A stretch of DNA of 64,000 nt from Halichondria panicea. Lineage: Eukaryota; Porifera; Demospongiae; Suberitida; Halichondriidae. The DNA lies in contig NC_087383.1 in NCBI RefSeq assembly GCF_963675165.1, forward strand, positions 744,001-808,000, read 5' to 3'. Below are positions 42,998 through 54,568 of the stretch, piece after piece (the first letter of the stretch is position 1; every line of letters starts with the position of its first letter). Both the position numbers and the translations under genes were made by a program. The notes below the pieces were generated by a model that saw only the letters and a list, made by a program, of their open reading frames with translations, was not told where the DNA came from and did no database searches.

Positions 42998-45536
42998 ATG
43001 AAAGGCTACAGTCTTCTACTGTGTGTGTTCCTAGTGCAGCTGGCCCTGGGAGACAACTCTGATGTGTACTACTGGCGTTCAAACTCCAACTGGAACAATC
43101 CTTCTAACTGGGAACTAGGCAGTCCTCCTTGTGGGAAGCAGATCGCATCTGTGAGAACAATAGCTATGTATCTCATGCACCCTTAGTGTATAGTATTGCA
43201 TTTACTATGATAGTTTACCCTTCTTGTTTGCCATAGATTCCTGACAAATCGATAATCTACTTGAAGGATGATGTAACTATTCAGACCTTAATGCTCCCTG
43301 AGAATGGACAGATTATTCTCGGAGCTAACATTGCTGTAACCTTCTCTGAAGATGCTTCTTGTGGAGGTATATATCGTGTATTGTGTATACGGGATTTCTG
43401 TTGTGGTAAAACTACATGTGACACAAAAAGTTGTATGGGATAGTCCCTTACAAGTGTTGCCTGGTGATTACAAGCAATTACAATAAGATTGTATTGTGGT
43501 CGTTATCAATACGTTCCCTGAGTGGGTGGTCACTTAGAAACCTGTATAATTCCCACAACAGATGGCCCAGGAACAAACCCAGCTGCTGCAGAGCCTAACC
43601 CTACGGTAAGAGATTCTATGCTATATCTACACAAAATAGTGTGTTTTGTGCTTGAAAGTTTAATAGTGATAATATAACGTACATACTGTATAGCTAGCTA
43701 TAATTATCTTTTTAATCTACAGTGCCTTGCATGTATCCTTATATGGTGTTGGGCTAGCTGGAGCCATGCATATTGTGGGTGGCATCCGTTTGGCTGCTTG
43801 GGTTCGTCTATATAGCTTCCACTAGACGTGACAGCTGTACATGCTTTTAGGTGTGGTTGTGTTACAAATGCTGTACTCATCACTTCAGGTGCCAACAATC
43901 TGTAATCTCATTATATCAATACCGTCAATTTTCAGAATGAATTCATTGGCAATTCTGCCCACTATTGGGAGTGTAGTGACAACTGGATGACCTCCAATAA
44001 CGTCATAGCTGAGCACCCACCTTGTAGAGGGGACACAGCTGTGTTTGAGGAGGTACGTTCGGTTTTGTACGTCTATCTAGTTCATCTATCTAGATACAGT
44101 ATGCCATAGCTTTAAGTATATACAGTAGAGCTTGAAGGTACAGTGTGTGTGTGTGTAGTATCAGTTTAGATGTGCGTGTTTGTACAGGAAATGTATTTTA
44201 AAGGAGAATTGTGTTTACTTGTGTAGACTAATGATGTTATGGTTACGGGTGTTGTCTAATCCACTTGTGTTGCTTTCACAGAACTCCTACTTTCACTCTG
44301 TGTTAGCCAATGAGACTATCTACATAAACTCCCTCACAGTGCGTGGCCAAAAGATCAACTTAAAGAATGAACTAGGTCAGTCCCCAACAATAGACAATAA
44401 TTTATTATGTGTGTGGATAGTACAAAGCATAAGATTTCTTATCTTATTTCTGGCCACTAAGAGCTATAATTTACAAAGAGCATTCTGTGAATTACACATT
44501 CAAGTCTATTTAATAGTTAATGCTGTGCTTCCATGCATACAGATGCAAGAGAGTTTCAACTGAATATCAACATTGTCCCTGGCTGTGCCAGTGACCCCAC
44601 CCAGTGCCCCTGCCCCTCCGGTCAAGGCTGCCTGAAATCAATTGGTATGTACTCTCATACATATACATACACATTATGGACTGAGATATCAAACTTCAGC
44701 TTCGATCATCTATCTAGTAGCCATGGCTTTCAGTGCATGTACTAGTAGTGTAGAGGTAGCTAGCTTTGTATGCTTATGTTATAGTAGCTGCATTTAAATA
44801 TTACTTCTCTGCTCTCAAAACTTCCGAATGCAACTATTATTAATGACAGCTGTTTGTATCTACAGGAGTCACTGATGGAGTTAATGCTGGAATGGTTGCT
44901 GGAATTGTTGTGGGACTTCTGATTTGTCTACTCGTTTTGGCTGCAGTGATAGTCATAGTGGTTGTTGCTGTCATAATGTAAGTCAATAAGTACAAATATT
45001 GTGCATTTAAAAATGCCCTTAAAGTCATTTCTACAATATTAAGCAGCTTTCCTTATCTACAATTAAACTACATACTTGAAAGCTGGTGTAATGTACACAG
45101 GTACAAGAGGAAAAGTACTGTCGGAGTATACAAGAAAGATGAGCTGCTGGATTATGAAGATGGCCAATCAGACGGGAAAGAAGTAACCACCGCCCCCTCC
45201 CCCACACCCCGTACTTTTGACAACCCTGTGTATGAGTCGACCACTATTGCCTCAGGGGACGTACAACTCAACAGCTATCAAGGGAACCCAAAGCTCGATT
45301 TCCAAGCCCCAGCTGACGACTCCGCTGTTGTCCCTGGTGATGGTGTCTACGAAGCTGTTGGAGATCATCTAGGCTCACATGATGAAGAGTTTGTGAAAGT
45401 GGACCTTGAAGCTCTCGAGGTGGCACTGAACGTGGCCGGCCCAACTGAGGAATATGAAGATTTCGATTCCGAGCTCTTTGAAGAGAATGGAAAGGGCAAG
45501 AAGGGAAAGAAGTCGAAGAAATACGAACGCTTCTGA
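42998..45536 (+). CDS. AMN: Amnionless-like endocytic receptor subunit, 8 exons
   Basis: A 395-aa type I membrane protein resembling Amnionless, the partner that anchors and traffics cubilin for endocytosis. Seen: signal peptide MKGYSLLLCVFLVQLALG, then YYWRSNSNWNNPSNW...PPCG and DDVTIQTLMLPENGQIILG, which correspond to the LWVPNTDFDVAANW...PC and VSDMLLPLDGELVLASG region of human AMN. A second W-rich repeat follows (HYWECSDNWMTSN, PPCRGDTAVF), then a short CxCPSGQGC motif. TM is at about residues 219-243 (GMVAGIVVGLLICLLVLAAV). The cytoplasmic tail carries FDNPVYES, the FxNPx(F/Y) endocytic signal expected of AMN, and ends in an acidic then Lys-rich stretch (NGKGKKGKKSKKYERF). Exons: 42998-43150, 43237-43366, 43562-43605, 43936-44052, 44282-44375, 44543-44644, 44866-44977, 45101-45536; phases agree. 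It is shorter than human AMN (about 453 aa). Family call from remembered sequence. Confidence 0.78.
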
Positions 45537-46639
45537 GAACTGTGAACTTTTGGTTGAACTGAATATATTATACACTGTGCTGAGAACAATTTGCTAGCTT
45601 TACAATAATGCTGAATTATAAATGTAGATATCTATATACCTATATTTGGCTATATATAATCAGTCTAAGGGACTTGGTGGTGTGGTGGTGTTAGCTTGGG
45701 TGGAGCAATACATGAGGTTCTGGTGCACACTGTCACATCTACGACTTGTATAGTAGACTATAAACAAGAGCACAACCTAAATTTGTGCAGCTCAGTTTTT
45801 GGGGAGGGGCTGGTCACTGCATACTAATCTGTACCACCACACAAACAATCAGCAGCCCGGATGCAGGTCAACCTCAGCTAGGCTGCCAAGGGCCCAAACA
45901 CTGACACATGCAAGACATACATGTATTGAAGCTATAGATCTCGACAAGCACAGATAGATCTCGACAACAGAGGCAAAAACTGAGGTATATGAATTGTGAT
46001 AGCTTGCTCTATATAATAATTTATACTATAATCAGGTAGACTATACTATTTATACGCATGGACAGACCACCAACCCTTCCCACCTATATAGCTGGAAAGG
46101 TTTCGTTAGACTGTGTATACACAACTTTGTTGGTTGAGTAGACTCTACATAACATTGGATTATAATTTACTAACTGATACGGACCTATATATACGATCTA
46201 CATACATGCAGTATAATTATGAGGATTAATATTAATTGCATTGCTTTTTGGTTGGATGTCTAGGGCCTCTTAGTCTCCACATCAAAGCATAGAGCTGAAA
46301 TTTTACTTCAAGCCTCAGGCTATTATAAAATAGGTCATGCATATAAACGTGTTCACTGTTCATATGCTAAGAGTAAATAAATCCTTTACATACTATTTGG
46401 CTGTGCATGTAGTACACGAATTTCAGGTTGCTGCAATGCCATAGTATACCTATAGGAATAGTATCTCCAAACTCTCCTGACCGACGAATTAAGTTTAGGA
46501 AGTAATTAGAGAGAGGGAGTGAATCGTCAGTGAACTATGATAACTGTATTCATTGATTGCCATATTAAGTCTAGCTAGTTCATTGACGTGTGCATATACT
46601 AACCCTCAAGGCATACGTCATCCATTGTTTACTGTACCC
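45537..46639. other. Intergenic region
   Basis: About 1.1 kb with the presumed AMN-like 3' UTR and upstream flank of the next gene. AT-rich with TATATA words. No gene, RNA or repeat structure seen. Confidence 0.5.
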
Positions 46640-46666
46640 ATGTACACAGGAATCTACATGCACACA

Positions 46667-49600
46667 ATGCGATTATTCGTTCCTCTGGTATCCACTCTTG
46701 CACTTCTGGACGTATGCATTCTCCTTGCAACTCCAGCTGCTGCAGCTCCATGCATCTACGTCACTGGACACGCATCAGTGGCACAACGGAATGTCTGTCT
46801 GAGCATTACTGACGCTTTACAGTTTATAAATCAGAGCAATGTGCAACTAATGTTCGAACCTGGACTGCATGTCTTGCGAAATACAAGCACTGGAGTTATT
46901 CATGGTTTTAATGGAACCGTTTTTCGAGGTATGGGATCCAACGTTACTCTCACTTGTGAAGATAATATTGGACTGGTTTTTCTGCAATCGAATCAATTGA
47001 CAATTCAAGACTTAACGATTACAGGATGTTCCATGGGAGCCGATCAATTGGCAACTGTTACAGAACATGCTGAAATGACTTTCGAACAAGTTATAACAAT
47101 TCCAAATGATTTAAACGTTGGACTGTTGATTGCCGATAGCCGTGATGTAAGAATTGAAAGTGTTGATATCTCTAGAATGAATGGAATTGGATTGGTTGGG
47201 CTTAACTTGTTGGGAGAGACGAGAATCAGTGGTGTCAAATTCACATCAAACAAACCAATCACAGCAAGTTGTCCACCACTTGATATTCGTTCTAACAATA
47301 CTGACAGTATTGCAGGTGGTATGTTCCTCCTGTATCAAGACTATCAACTGGATACACCATCTCAACCTGATACTCATAACAACCTGACAATTTTGAATTG
47401 CCGATTCTTTGATAATGAGGACTGCAGTGATGTATGGGTGCCGGAAATATTCAACGATCGAACAGGCCAATTGGATTACAGCTTTGGTGGAGGTGGTGGC
47501 ATGACACTAATGAATGCACAAACTCACTACTCTGTTCGCTCGCTCATCCAGAGCTCAAATTTCCAATCCAATATCGCAAAATTTGGCAGCGGAGCTCATA
47601 TTGGATTTTTTACTGGGTCTGGAAATAGCACTGTCGTCTTCAACAAGTGTACTTTCTTGAACAATGGAAACATGGAGCAATATTATAGCGGAGGGGGCAT
47701 TGCTGTGCTTGTGGACCTGATTCGACCTAACGGGACACGACCTGATAAGAGGAGTCTAACAGATCCCCTTCTGACAGTAACCGACACAAACTTTACTGGG
47801 AACTCGGCGTTTTACGGAGGTGGCTTGTACGTCTACACTCTCACTGGCAGTGGCGATATCAAGGTACCGACATCGTTCAAAATTGATCGTTGTAATTTCA
47901 GAGAGAACAGAGCTCCAGCTGCATCAGCGGCCTTGGTATTCAACCGTGAAGGAAGTATCTTCAACGCCCTGTCTCGGACTGAAATTATCGATAGTTGCTT
48001 TGACAATAATGATGCTAATTTTGAGGAGGCTGGTGAAAAAAACTTGATTGTGGGTGTGACGTTTCTCACTCGTGGAGGGGACGTAGTTCTCAGAGGAAAC
48101 ACTCTATTCAATGGCAATTTAGGATCTGCTCTAACCAGTTCACAGGCCAATATTATTATTGATGGCGATATCACCATAGCGAATACAACAGGATTTGTCG
48201 GCTCGCTACGGCTGACCGATCTTGCAAAGTTAATTCTTAAACGGAACTCGGTACTCACTTTCACGGGGAACGCTGCTGCCATATATGGAGGTGCAATATA
48301 CGAGGGATCGCAAGGAAGCCATTTGAGATATGCCCAACAAGGCTGCTTTCTGTATTTTGAACAAGTCAATACGCTGCCCGAAATTGAGACTTGTCCTGAT
48401 TTTGCAAGTCTGAATGTTACAATGATCTTCCATGACAATCGAGCCATTTTGGGAACTAACATATATGGGTCGTCTCTAGAGAAATGTAGCTGGGTGCACT
48501 GTCTAAGAAAAATTCCTGGAAACAGTGACCTTACAATTCTGAAGGCCCTAGAACATATAAACATCGCTAGTGTAACCAGAACACAAAACGAATCATCATT
48601 GGAAGTATCCACTCTCCCTTCTCGAATTAATATCATTAATTACACAGAGGAGCATGTAATGCCTGGACAAGAATTTCTTGTAAATATAATAGTTTATGAC
48701 GACCTTGATCAGTCCATCAGCTCGGGCCTTGGCTCTACAATACGGAAGAAGGATACAATCGTTAATGAAAACAAGGCCTTTTCTAGACTGGGTCCGAATG
48801 GATTCCAGTTTGTAGATCGTTCCTTTAATAATTCCACTGTATCTCGTATACCCGTCACCATTACCGGAAATCAAAATCAGAAACTTACCGTGTTCGTTGG
48901 CTCGACTGATGAAAGCTCTAATGCCATTGGCTCTTTTAACATCACGCTGACTGACTGCCTTCTGGGTTTTCGTTACGACTCCGATAAACAGTCATGTGTT
49001 TGTCAGCCAGTATTTGATTTGGCTGGTGTGAAGTGTCGAGCAGAGTCCGGTATTATAACACTCTACAATGATACATGGGTAGGGCTAGTGCAGGATGGCA
49101 ACGAGTCGCGACTAGGCTACACAAGGTGTACGGTAAACTTTTGCAAAGTTGGCGATATAAATATCACAAAAGATAATTTTAACCAACGTTGTAAAGACTC
49201 ACTGAATCGTGAGGGGGTGGGCTGTGGACAATGTAGGGCAAACTTTAGCAGTACTTTTGGATCTAATCAATGTTTGGAATGTACAAACTACTATCTGTTC
49301 TTAATAATCGCATTCATAGCTACTGGCATAGGAACTATGTTTGTACTGTCTTTTTTTCGAATCAGCATCGCAGAAGGCTACCTAAACAGTGTTTTGTTTT
49401 ATTCCAATATCATCGATTTGTTTGCCGTGTTCTTGGTGCCCCCCAATTCCTCCTATATCAATGCATTCATTCCTTTGTTTTGGATCAGTCAGAATCTTGG
49501 AATACAAGCCTGCTTCTTCGACGGTATGACTACACTTGATGCATACGGTCTGAGGTTTGCCTACGTTGCGTACCTGCTCATATTGATGGTACTAGTTAGC

Positions 49601-50599
49601 CTGCTGTCACGCTTTATTCAACTACCTACAAGTTTCACATATTCACCTACTAAAGTGTTCGCTACTTTATTGATACTATGCTATATCAGCCTCCTTGAAA
49701 CCTGTGTGAGCATTTTCGCATTTCAAAAGGTCAACCTAGATAATGGTAAAGTACTGATTAGCTGGTATTATGACCCGAATGTTATCTATTTTGAAGGTAT
49801 CCATGGTGTCCTCTTTGCGTTAGCAGTTATAACTATGGTTGTATATGTTATTCCTTTCCCAATCTTAATACTGTCTCCAAAACTTATACTGAGAAGCAAA
49901 TTTTTCGATCGATTCAAACCTCTTTTGGATCCATTTTGGGCTCCACTAAAACCTGGTTATGAATGGTGGGTGGCCTTTCGTCTTGTGCTCAGATGGATTC
50001 CAGTTTTCCTTAATGTTTTCCTCACTTCTTTGCTATCCATAGTATGGACCCTTTACATTTTAGGTTTTTGTCTCATATGCCTACTCTTCATGCAAACAAA
50101 GCTGCAGCCATTTTCTGGCTCATCCAGAAATTTGTTTGATGATCTACTGCTAACTAACCTAGTACTAATAATGACTGGAAGTGTTCCACTTCTAAGTAGT
50201 TTTGGTGCTTCTGCGTCCGGGGCGGTGTTGCCAATTGTGTTTGTTTCACTAGCCTATGTTGTGTTTTTGGTGATTCTTATATTCCAAATCGACCAGACCC
50301 ATCCTGATATAAGGAATCGTTTTTCGAAATGGCTAAAGAAAAAGAAGGCACCTGCTCCCGAGGTCAGTGATAGTCGTAACGAGTCTCCTAGCAACGAGAA
50401 TGTCACCCACTCCGAAGTGGTGGTATCACCACGGTGTAAAACAAAGGGATCAATTCGTTTTGCATCACCAGATGCAGACGAGGTATTGTGCGATCGACGA
50501 TTTGTCTCTTATCGAGAGTCTCTTCTTGGTGATGAAGAAGAGAATAACAAAGGATTTCTGAGCTCCATTAATAAGTCAACCATCGAGACATCTGTTTGA
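46667..50599 (+). CDS. Beta-helix / multi-TM receptor-like protein, paralogue 1
   Basis: A 1,310-aa intronless protein; function unknown. The start is set at the ATG giving the best signal peptide (MRLFVPLVSTLALLDVCILL); in-frame ATGs at 46640 and 46658 are alternatives. The ectodomain (to about residue 760) is a right-handed parallel beta-helix with FxxN and GG[AG][IL] repeats like those of chlamydial Pmp proteins (FTGNSAFYGGGLYV, FTGNAAAIYGGAIY) and many N-glycosylation sites. A Cys-rich juxtamembrane module follows (GVGCGQCRANFSSTFGSNQC), then about nine hydrophobic segments from residue 872 with hallmark YLNSVLFYSNI and FKPLLDPFWAPLKPGYEWW. The cytoplasmic tail has VTHSEVVVS and RESLLGDEEEN. 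It heads a tandem trio with 50909 and 57133. The domain order suggests an adhesive or sensory surface protein; this is inference. Confidence 0.85.
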   Translation: MRLFVPLVSTLALLDVCILLATPAAAAPCIYVTGHASVAQRNVCLSITDALQFINQSNVQLMFEPGLHVLRNTSTGVIHGFNGTVFRGMGSNVTLTCEDNIGLVFLQSNQLTIQDLTITGCSMGADQLATVTEHAEMTFEQVITIPNDLNVGLLIADSRDVRIESVDISRMNGIGLVGLNLLGETRISGVKFTSNKPITASCPPLDIRSNNTDSIAGGMFLLYQDYQLDTPSQPDTHNNLTILNCRFFDNEDCSDVWVPEIFNDRTGQLDYSFGGGGGMTLMNAQTHYSVRSLIQSSNFQSNIAKFGSGAHIGFFTGSGNSTVVFNKCTFLNNGNMEQYYSGGGIAVLVDLIRPNGTRPDKRSLTDPLLTVTDTNFTGNSAFYGGGLYVYTLTGSGDIKVPTSFKIDRCNFRENRAPAASAALVFNREGSIFNALSRTEIIDSCFDNNDANFEEAGEKNLIVGVTFLTRGGDVVLRGNTLFNGNLGSALTSSQANIIIDGDITIANTTGFVGSLRLTDLAKLILKRNSVLTFTGNAAAIYGGAIYEGSQGSHLRYAQQGCFLYFEQVNTLPEIETCPDFASLNVTMIFHDNRAILGTNIYGSSLEKCSWVHCLRKIPGNSDLTILKALEHINIASVTRTQNESSLEVSTLPSRINIINYTEEHVMPGQEFLVNIIVYDDLDQSISSGLGSTIRKKDTIVNENKAFSRLGPNGFQFVDRSFNNSTVSRIPVTITGNQNQKLTVFVGSTDESSNAIGSFNITLTDCLLGFRYDSDKQSCVCQPVFDLAGVKCRAESGIITLYNDTWVGLVQDGNESRLGYTRCTVNFCKVGDINITKDNFNQRCKDSLNREGVGCGQCRANFSSTFGSNQCLECTNYYLFLIIAFIATGIGTMFVLSFFRISIAEGYLNSVLFYSNIIDLFAVFLVPPNSSYINAFIPLFWISQNLGIQACFFDGMTTLDAYGLRFAYVAYLLILMVLVSLLSRFIQLPTSFTYSPTKVFATLLILCYISLLETCVSIFAFQKVNLDNGKVLISWYYDPNVIYFEGIHGVLFALAVITMVVYVIPFPILILSPKLILRSKFFDRFKPLLDPFWAPLKPGYEWWVAFRLVLRWIPVFLNVFLTSLLSIVWTLYILGFCLICLLFMQTKLQPFSGSSRNLFDDLLLTNLVLIMTGSVPLLSSFGASASGAVLPIVFVSLAYVVFLVILIFQIDQTHPDIRNRFSKWLKKKKAPAPEVSDSRNESPSNENVTHSEVVVSPRCKTKGSIRFASPDADEVLCDRRFVSYRESLLGDEEENNKGFLSSINKSTIETSV

Positions 50600-50908
50600 A
50601 CAGTATAAATGTACTGTGTATAATTGCATGCATGTGCTGTGCGTTCATATAAATTATTTATTGTACTAGCCTACTAGTACAATTATATCTTGCCAATTAA
50701 TATTGGGAGTACATACATGTAATCTGTTTTGCATAATTATGTATTCATATATACCGGGTACAATGAGATTCATTGCACACAGGAAATTATAAATTTCCTG
50801 GGGGCCGGGCTGAACTAGCTGCTATTTGCAGAGTCAGTATATATAGAATGCCCAGAGAGCCCTATAGTATATATATATATACGTAGCTAGCTAGCTACAC
50901 AGACTGCA
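50600..50908. other. Intergenic region with TATA-rich promoter
   Basis: About 309 bp. A TATATATATATAC run lies about 30 bases before the next ATG. An ATTTCCTGGGGGCC/GGAAATTATAAATTTCC cluster is near 50782. No gene. Confidence 0.5.
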
Positions 50909-53900
50909 ATGGATGGAAGCCTATTGCTCATTCTTATTTTAAGTTGCATGCAGACTGCAATCTCCATCATAACAGTATGTCCACCACCTGCACTAGACAG
51001 CAACAAGTCAGAAAAAGACAGTGACAGCTTGAGTCTCACCCAAACATTGTTGAACATTCCACAGGACGGTTCTCCTTTCAGAGAAATCTGTCTACAGCCG
51101 GGAGAGTATACACTAGAGAAAGTGATCCCGGCCTTTTCAGTTTCTGGAATAAGTTTAATCGGAAACAGCGAAAATGCTTCTGAAGTGATTGTCTCTTGCG
51201 ATAAAATGAGTGGTCTTATGTTCACGATGACTAACAATATCACAATTGCCAACTTAACGATTTCCGGTTGTAGTCAGATTGTAGAAAACACTCATTTTGG
51301 TAACATTACTACAGCTCTTTATATCGATGATTGCGATGACGTCACGATCTCGAATGTTGTGATAGCTAACACTAAGGGAGTTGGACTGTTCGCCATTAAT
51401 CTCCATGGAAACTGTGTTTTTGAGGGAGTTGTCTTTGAGAACAATACAGGTGTAAGTTCTACTAGTGGAGGAGCCTTTCTAGTCTTCCAGGACGATTATG
51501 ACACAAGTAAAGGTTTGCGTAACAACACTGTGGAATTTTCTAATTGCACTTTCGAAAGGAATTCAGTTGCTTCAATCGTGGATAATGATGTTATGAATGG
51601 TGGTGGTGGTCTTAAAGTGGTATTATCGCAAGTGAGTTATCAGGTTAATTTACGGTTGAGTTCCTCCCATTTTTACGCTAACTCTGCCAAGTATGGTGCT
51701 GGATTATTAATTGCCATAACAACTCTCACTAATAAGCCTATTCTGTACAATAGCTGGCCCTGGGGTGTTTCCTGGAACATTTCCATTGAAGGATGTTTGT
51801 TTGATAGTAACCGTGCGTCAGTTGGAGCTTCTGCTTTACTTGTGTACAAAGATGAAGTATGTGCGATTGCCTTTAATCGGTTTGTAATCTCTGATTGTGT
51901 ATTCATTGATAACGTTGCCGCTAGCAATAGCTTACCCACGCTAGGTCCCATGCGTCTCAAAGGCACCACGGTTAGTATCCAGTATGTGAACATTTCCTTA
52001 CAAGGCATTAATGAATTTACTCGCAACCACGGTACTCCAACGGAAATTATCAGTAGTGAACTTTCAATTTGTGGTGATGTTCATGTGTTTGGTAATGAGG
52101 GGATACACGGTAGTGGTTTTAGGCTACTAGGAACCGCTACCATTTTGTTGTATTGGCATGGCAATTCTTTGCTGAATTTCACTGGAAATAGTGATCTGTC
52201 TGCTGATGATGGGGCGGTGATATACGTAGGACCAGCAGATGATAGGCATGGCTTTATGACTGGGGAAGACTATGATCCTTGTTTCATTAATTTTGATATG
52301 GAGCCGGGTGATTGTAGCAACTTCAATGCTGTTGTTACACCAATTGTTAATTTCAATTACCATAGTAATGAGGGATTTGCCGTCTTTGGTTCAACTCTAA
52401 AAAATTGTTTGTGGGCAGAGTGTCTACTGAATATAAAAGGTGGTGAGTCTGCTTATGGTGGTTTGACTGACAAAGGAATCTTTGACTTTGGTAATAGTAC
52501 TGCTAAAAATTTTTCAACTTTGGTTAACAGTATCCAATTGTGTACAGCTGGTAATGTATCAGTAATGCCAGGGCAACTATTTCAAATGCGAGTTAAATTA
52601 TTGGACAGATTCACCCAATCAGTAACTGGTATTGTGAATGCAGCTGTTGTACAAGGAAACGCAAGTATTGTGAGTAATGCCATTGGACCATGGTTTGTTA
52701 GTGATACTGGCACGGCTGTAGTGTCCCTTTCTCTACAAGGTATACCAGATCAGACTGTAACGCTATCCATATATGCAGTAGATGATCGCAGTACCATTCC
52801 GTATACTGAAATTGAGGTGACGCTCTTGCCGTGCTTGATTGGGTTTCAGTTTGACAATGTACGTAAACAATGTACATGTGATGACAGCTTATCTAGAGCA
52901 AACATCTTATGTGATGTAAAAAGTGGCTTTGTTAGTACTCCCGGTACTGTTTGGTTTGGACCAATTAACAATGAGAATGAGAACTCAACGATTGTTTTAA
53001 CAAAGTGTAATGAGAACTACTGTAAAGCCGATATCGTTACTATTTCTAACAATGATTTCGATTTTAAATGTACAACTGGGCTTAATCGGCGCGGAGTTGG
53101 CTGTGGTGCTTGTATGACTAACCACAGCGCCATGTTGGGTTCAAATCAGTGCCAAGAATGTACCAACTACAGCTTATTTCTGGTTGTCTTGTTTTTTATT
53201 ACTGGGATTTTGACTGTTGCTGGGATAACTTTGCTAAGAATCACTATCACTGAAGGCTATCTAAATGCAGTGCTGTTCTACAGTAATATCGTACATGTGT
53301 ATGCGGTGTTTTTCGTTCCATCAGAACATGGTACTGGGCCATTTTTCCTTACAGCTTGGATTAGTCAAAACTTTGGTATTCCTGCTTGTTTTTACGATGG
53401 TATGACCAATTTAACAGCAATGGGCCTACACCTGCTCTATATTGTGTATCTAATCTCCTTGACAGTCTTGCTATCCCTGATTCTTAAATGCAAGCAGCTG
53501 CCTTGGAGTGACCAGTTTGCACCAAGTAAAGTTGTGGCTACTCTCTTGGTTATCTGTTACACTAGCCTTCTGGAAACCTGTGTTGAAATAATCTCCTTCA
53601 CTAGAGTCACAACACTGGATGGTGAAGTGTACATAAGATGGTATTTTGATGCAAATGTAGTGTATTTCAGTGGCCTCCATGCAGCGCTCTCTGTTCTGGC
53701 AATTTTGATTATTCTACTCTATATCATCCCATTTCCATTTCTAATGATCTCACCACGTCTCATTTACAAGGTCCGCTTCTTTAACAAGCTACAACCCCTA
53801 CTCGATACATTTTGGGGTCCTTTCAAACCAAAGTTTAACTGGTGGCTTTCTTTTAGACTTTTTCTTCGGTGGATACCAATTTTTGTTGCCTCCTTTGTTC

Positions 53901-54568
53901 CTGCTCCTACTAATATTGTTGTCATGACTCTCTTGTGTGGTTCCCTACTGTTTGTGCAATCGCAAGTTAAACCTTTTCGTGGTCAGTGGCAGAATTTGTT
54001 AGACGAAACACTTGTGCTTAATCTGTTGCTTTTATTCAGTGGCTATTTCTTTTTCTCCGATCAACAAATTGACAGACGTGAGGTGTACAGTGGCGTTCTT
54101 GTCGTGTGTGCCTATCTACAGTTTGGAGCTGTTTTTATGCATCATATACTAAGTAGATTCCCCAATTGTAAGCCATTTCTATCTGAACTGCCTACAAAGC
54201 TGAGAAACTTTTCGTTGAATCGTCCGGCTGAAGTTTCGGACATGGAAGAAATATCGACTGCTCCACCGGTTATCACGCATTCTGAGATAACTATTTCAAA
54301 GGAGCAGAAAGAAGAAGACAAAAGAAATTTGATACAAGAAGTGATTGAGCTTGAGAGTCAGTCTGCAGCTGCAACTGGTTCATCCCATGCTATGGTTAAT
54401 CCTAACGCCTCAACGACGAATTCACTGGCTTCTGAAGAGCATGGGACAATGGGGGGTTACAGAGTGTCACTGAGTGAGTCTGAAAATAGGAACTCATTTC
54501 CACTGAGATTGAGGCATTCGTTTGCTGAAGACAGAGAACCTCTGTTAGCTGATGTGGACAATGTTTAG
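50909..54568 (+). CDS. Beta-helix / multi-TM receptor-like protein, paralogue 2
   Basis: A 1,219-aa intronless paralogue. Signal peptide MDGSLLLILILSCMQTAISI. The beta-helix ectodomain is shorter than in the neighbours, with ITIANLTISGC and GVGLFAINLHGNCVFEGVVFENN coils. Cys module GVGCGACMTNHSAMLGSNQCQEC; membrane part from about residue 750 with YLNAVLFYSNIVHVYAVF, ATLLVICYTSLLETCVEI and LQPLLDTFWGPFKPKFNWW. The tail repeats paralogue 1 features: ITHSEITISKEQ and a terminal DREPLLADVDNV. The shared TM core and tail indicate a tandem duplication with paralogue 1. Function unknown. Confidence 0.86.
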   Translation: MDGSLLLILILSCMQTAISIITVCPPPALDSNKSEKDSDSLSLTQTLLNIPQDGSPFREICLQPGEYTLEKVIPAFSVSGISLIGNSENASEVIVSCDKMSGLMFTMTNNITIANLTISGCSQIVENTHFGNITTALYIDDCDDVTISNVVIANTKGVGLFAINLHGNCVFEGVVFENNTGVSSTSGGAFLVFQDDYDTSKGLRNNTVEFSNCTFERNSVASIVDNDVMNGGGGLKVVLSQVSYQVNLRLSSSHFYANSAKYGAGLLIAITTLTNKPILYNSWPWGVSWNISIEGCLFDSNRASVGASALLVYKDEVCAIAFNRFVISDCVFIDNVAASNSLPTLGPMRLKGTTVSIQYVNISLQGINEFTRNHGTPTEIISSELSICGDVHVFGNEGIHGSGFRLLGTATILLYWHGNSLLNFTGNSDLSADDGAVIYVGPADDRHGFMTGEDYDPCFINFDMEPGDCSNFNAVVTPIVNFNYHSNEGFAVFGSTLKNCLWAECLLNIKGGESAYGGLTDKGIFDFGNSTAKNFSTLVNSIQLCTAGNVSVMPGQLFQMRVKLLDRFTQSVTGIVNAAVVQGNASIVSNAIGPWFVSDTGTAVVSLSLQGIPDQTVTLSIYAVDDRSTIPYTEIEVTLLPCLIGFQFDNVRKQCTCDDSLSRANILCDVKSGFVSTPGTVWFGPINNENENSTIVLTKCNENYCKADIVTISNNDFDFKCTTGLNRRGVGCGACMTNHSAMLGSNQCQECTNYSLFLVVLFFITGILTVAGITLLRITITEGYLNAVLFYSNIVHVYAVFFVPSEHGTGPFFLTAWISQNFGIPACFYDGMTNLTAMGLHLLYIVYLISLTVLLSLILKCKQLPWSDQFAPSKVVATLLVICYTSLLETCVEIISFTRVTTLDGEVYIRWYFDANVVYFSGLHAALSVLAILIILLYIIPFPFLMISPRLIYKVRFFNKLQPLLDTFWGPFKPKFNWWLSFRLFLRWIPIFVASFVPAPTNIVVMTLLCGSLLFVQSQVKPFRGQWQNLLDETLVLNLLLLFSGYFFFSDQQIDRREVYSGVLVVCAYLQFGAVFMHHILSRFPNCKPFLSELPTKLRNFSLNRPAEVSDMEEISTAPPVITHSEITISKEQKEEDKRNLIQEVIELESQSAAATGSSHAMVNPNASTTNSLASEEHGTMGGYRVSLSESENRNSFPLRLRHSFAEDREPLLADVDNV

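Noticed and set aside
47833-48636. Long minus-strand frame (267 codons) inside beta-helix paralogue 1
   Set aside because: Antisense to a strongly supported coding region and without domain features; a chance frame.
46667-48950. Beta-helix genes as bacterial autotransporters or contamination
   Set aside because: They lack an outer-membrane barrel, carry an animal-type polytopic core and eukaryotic signal peptides, and lie between intron-bearing animal genes.
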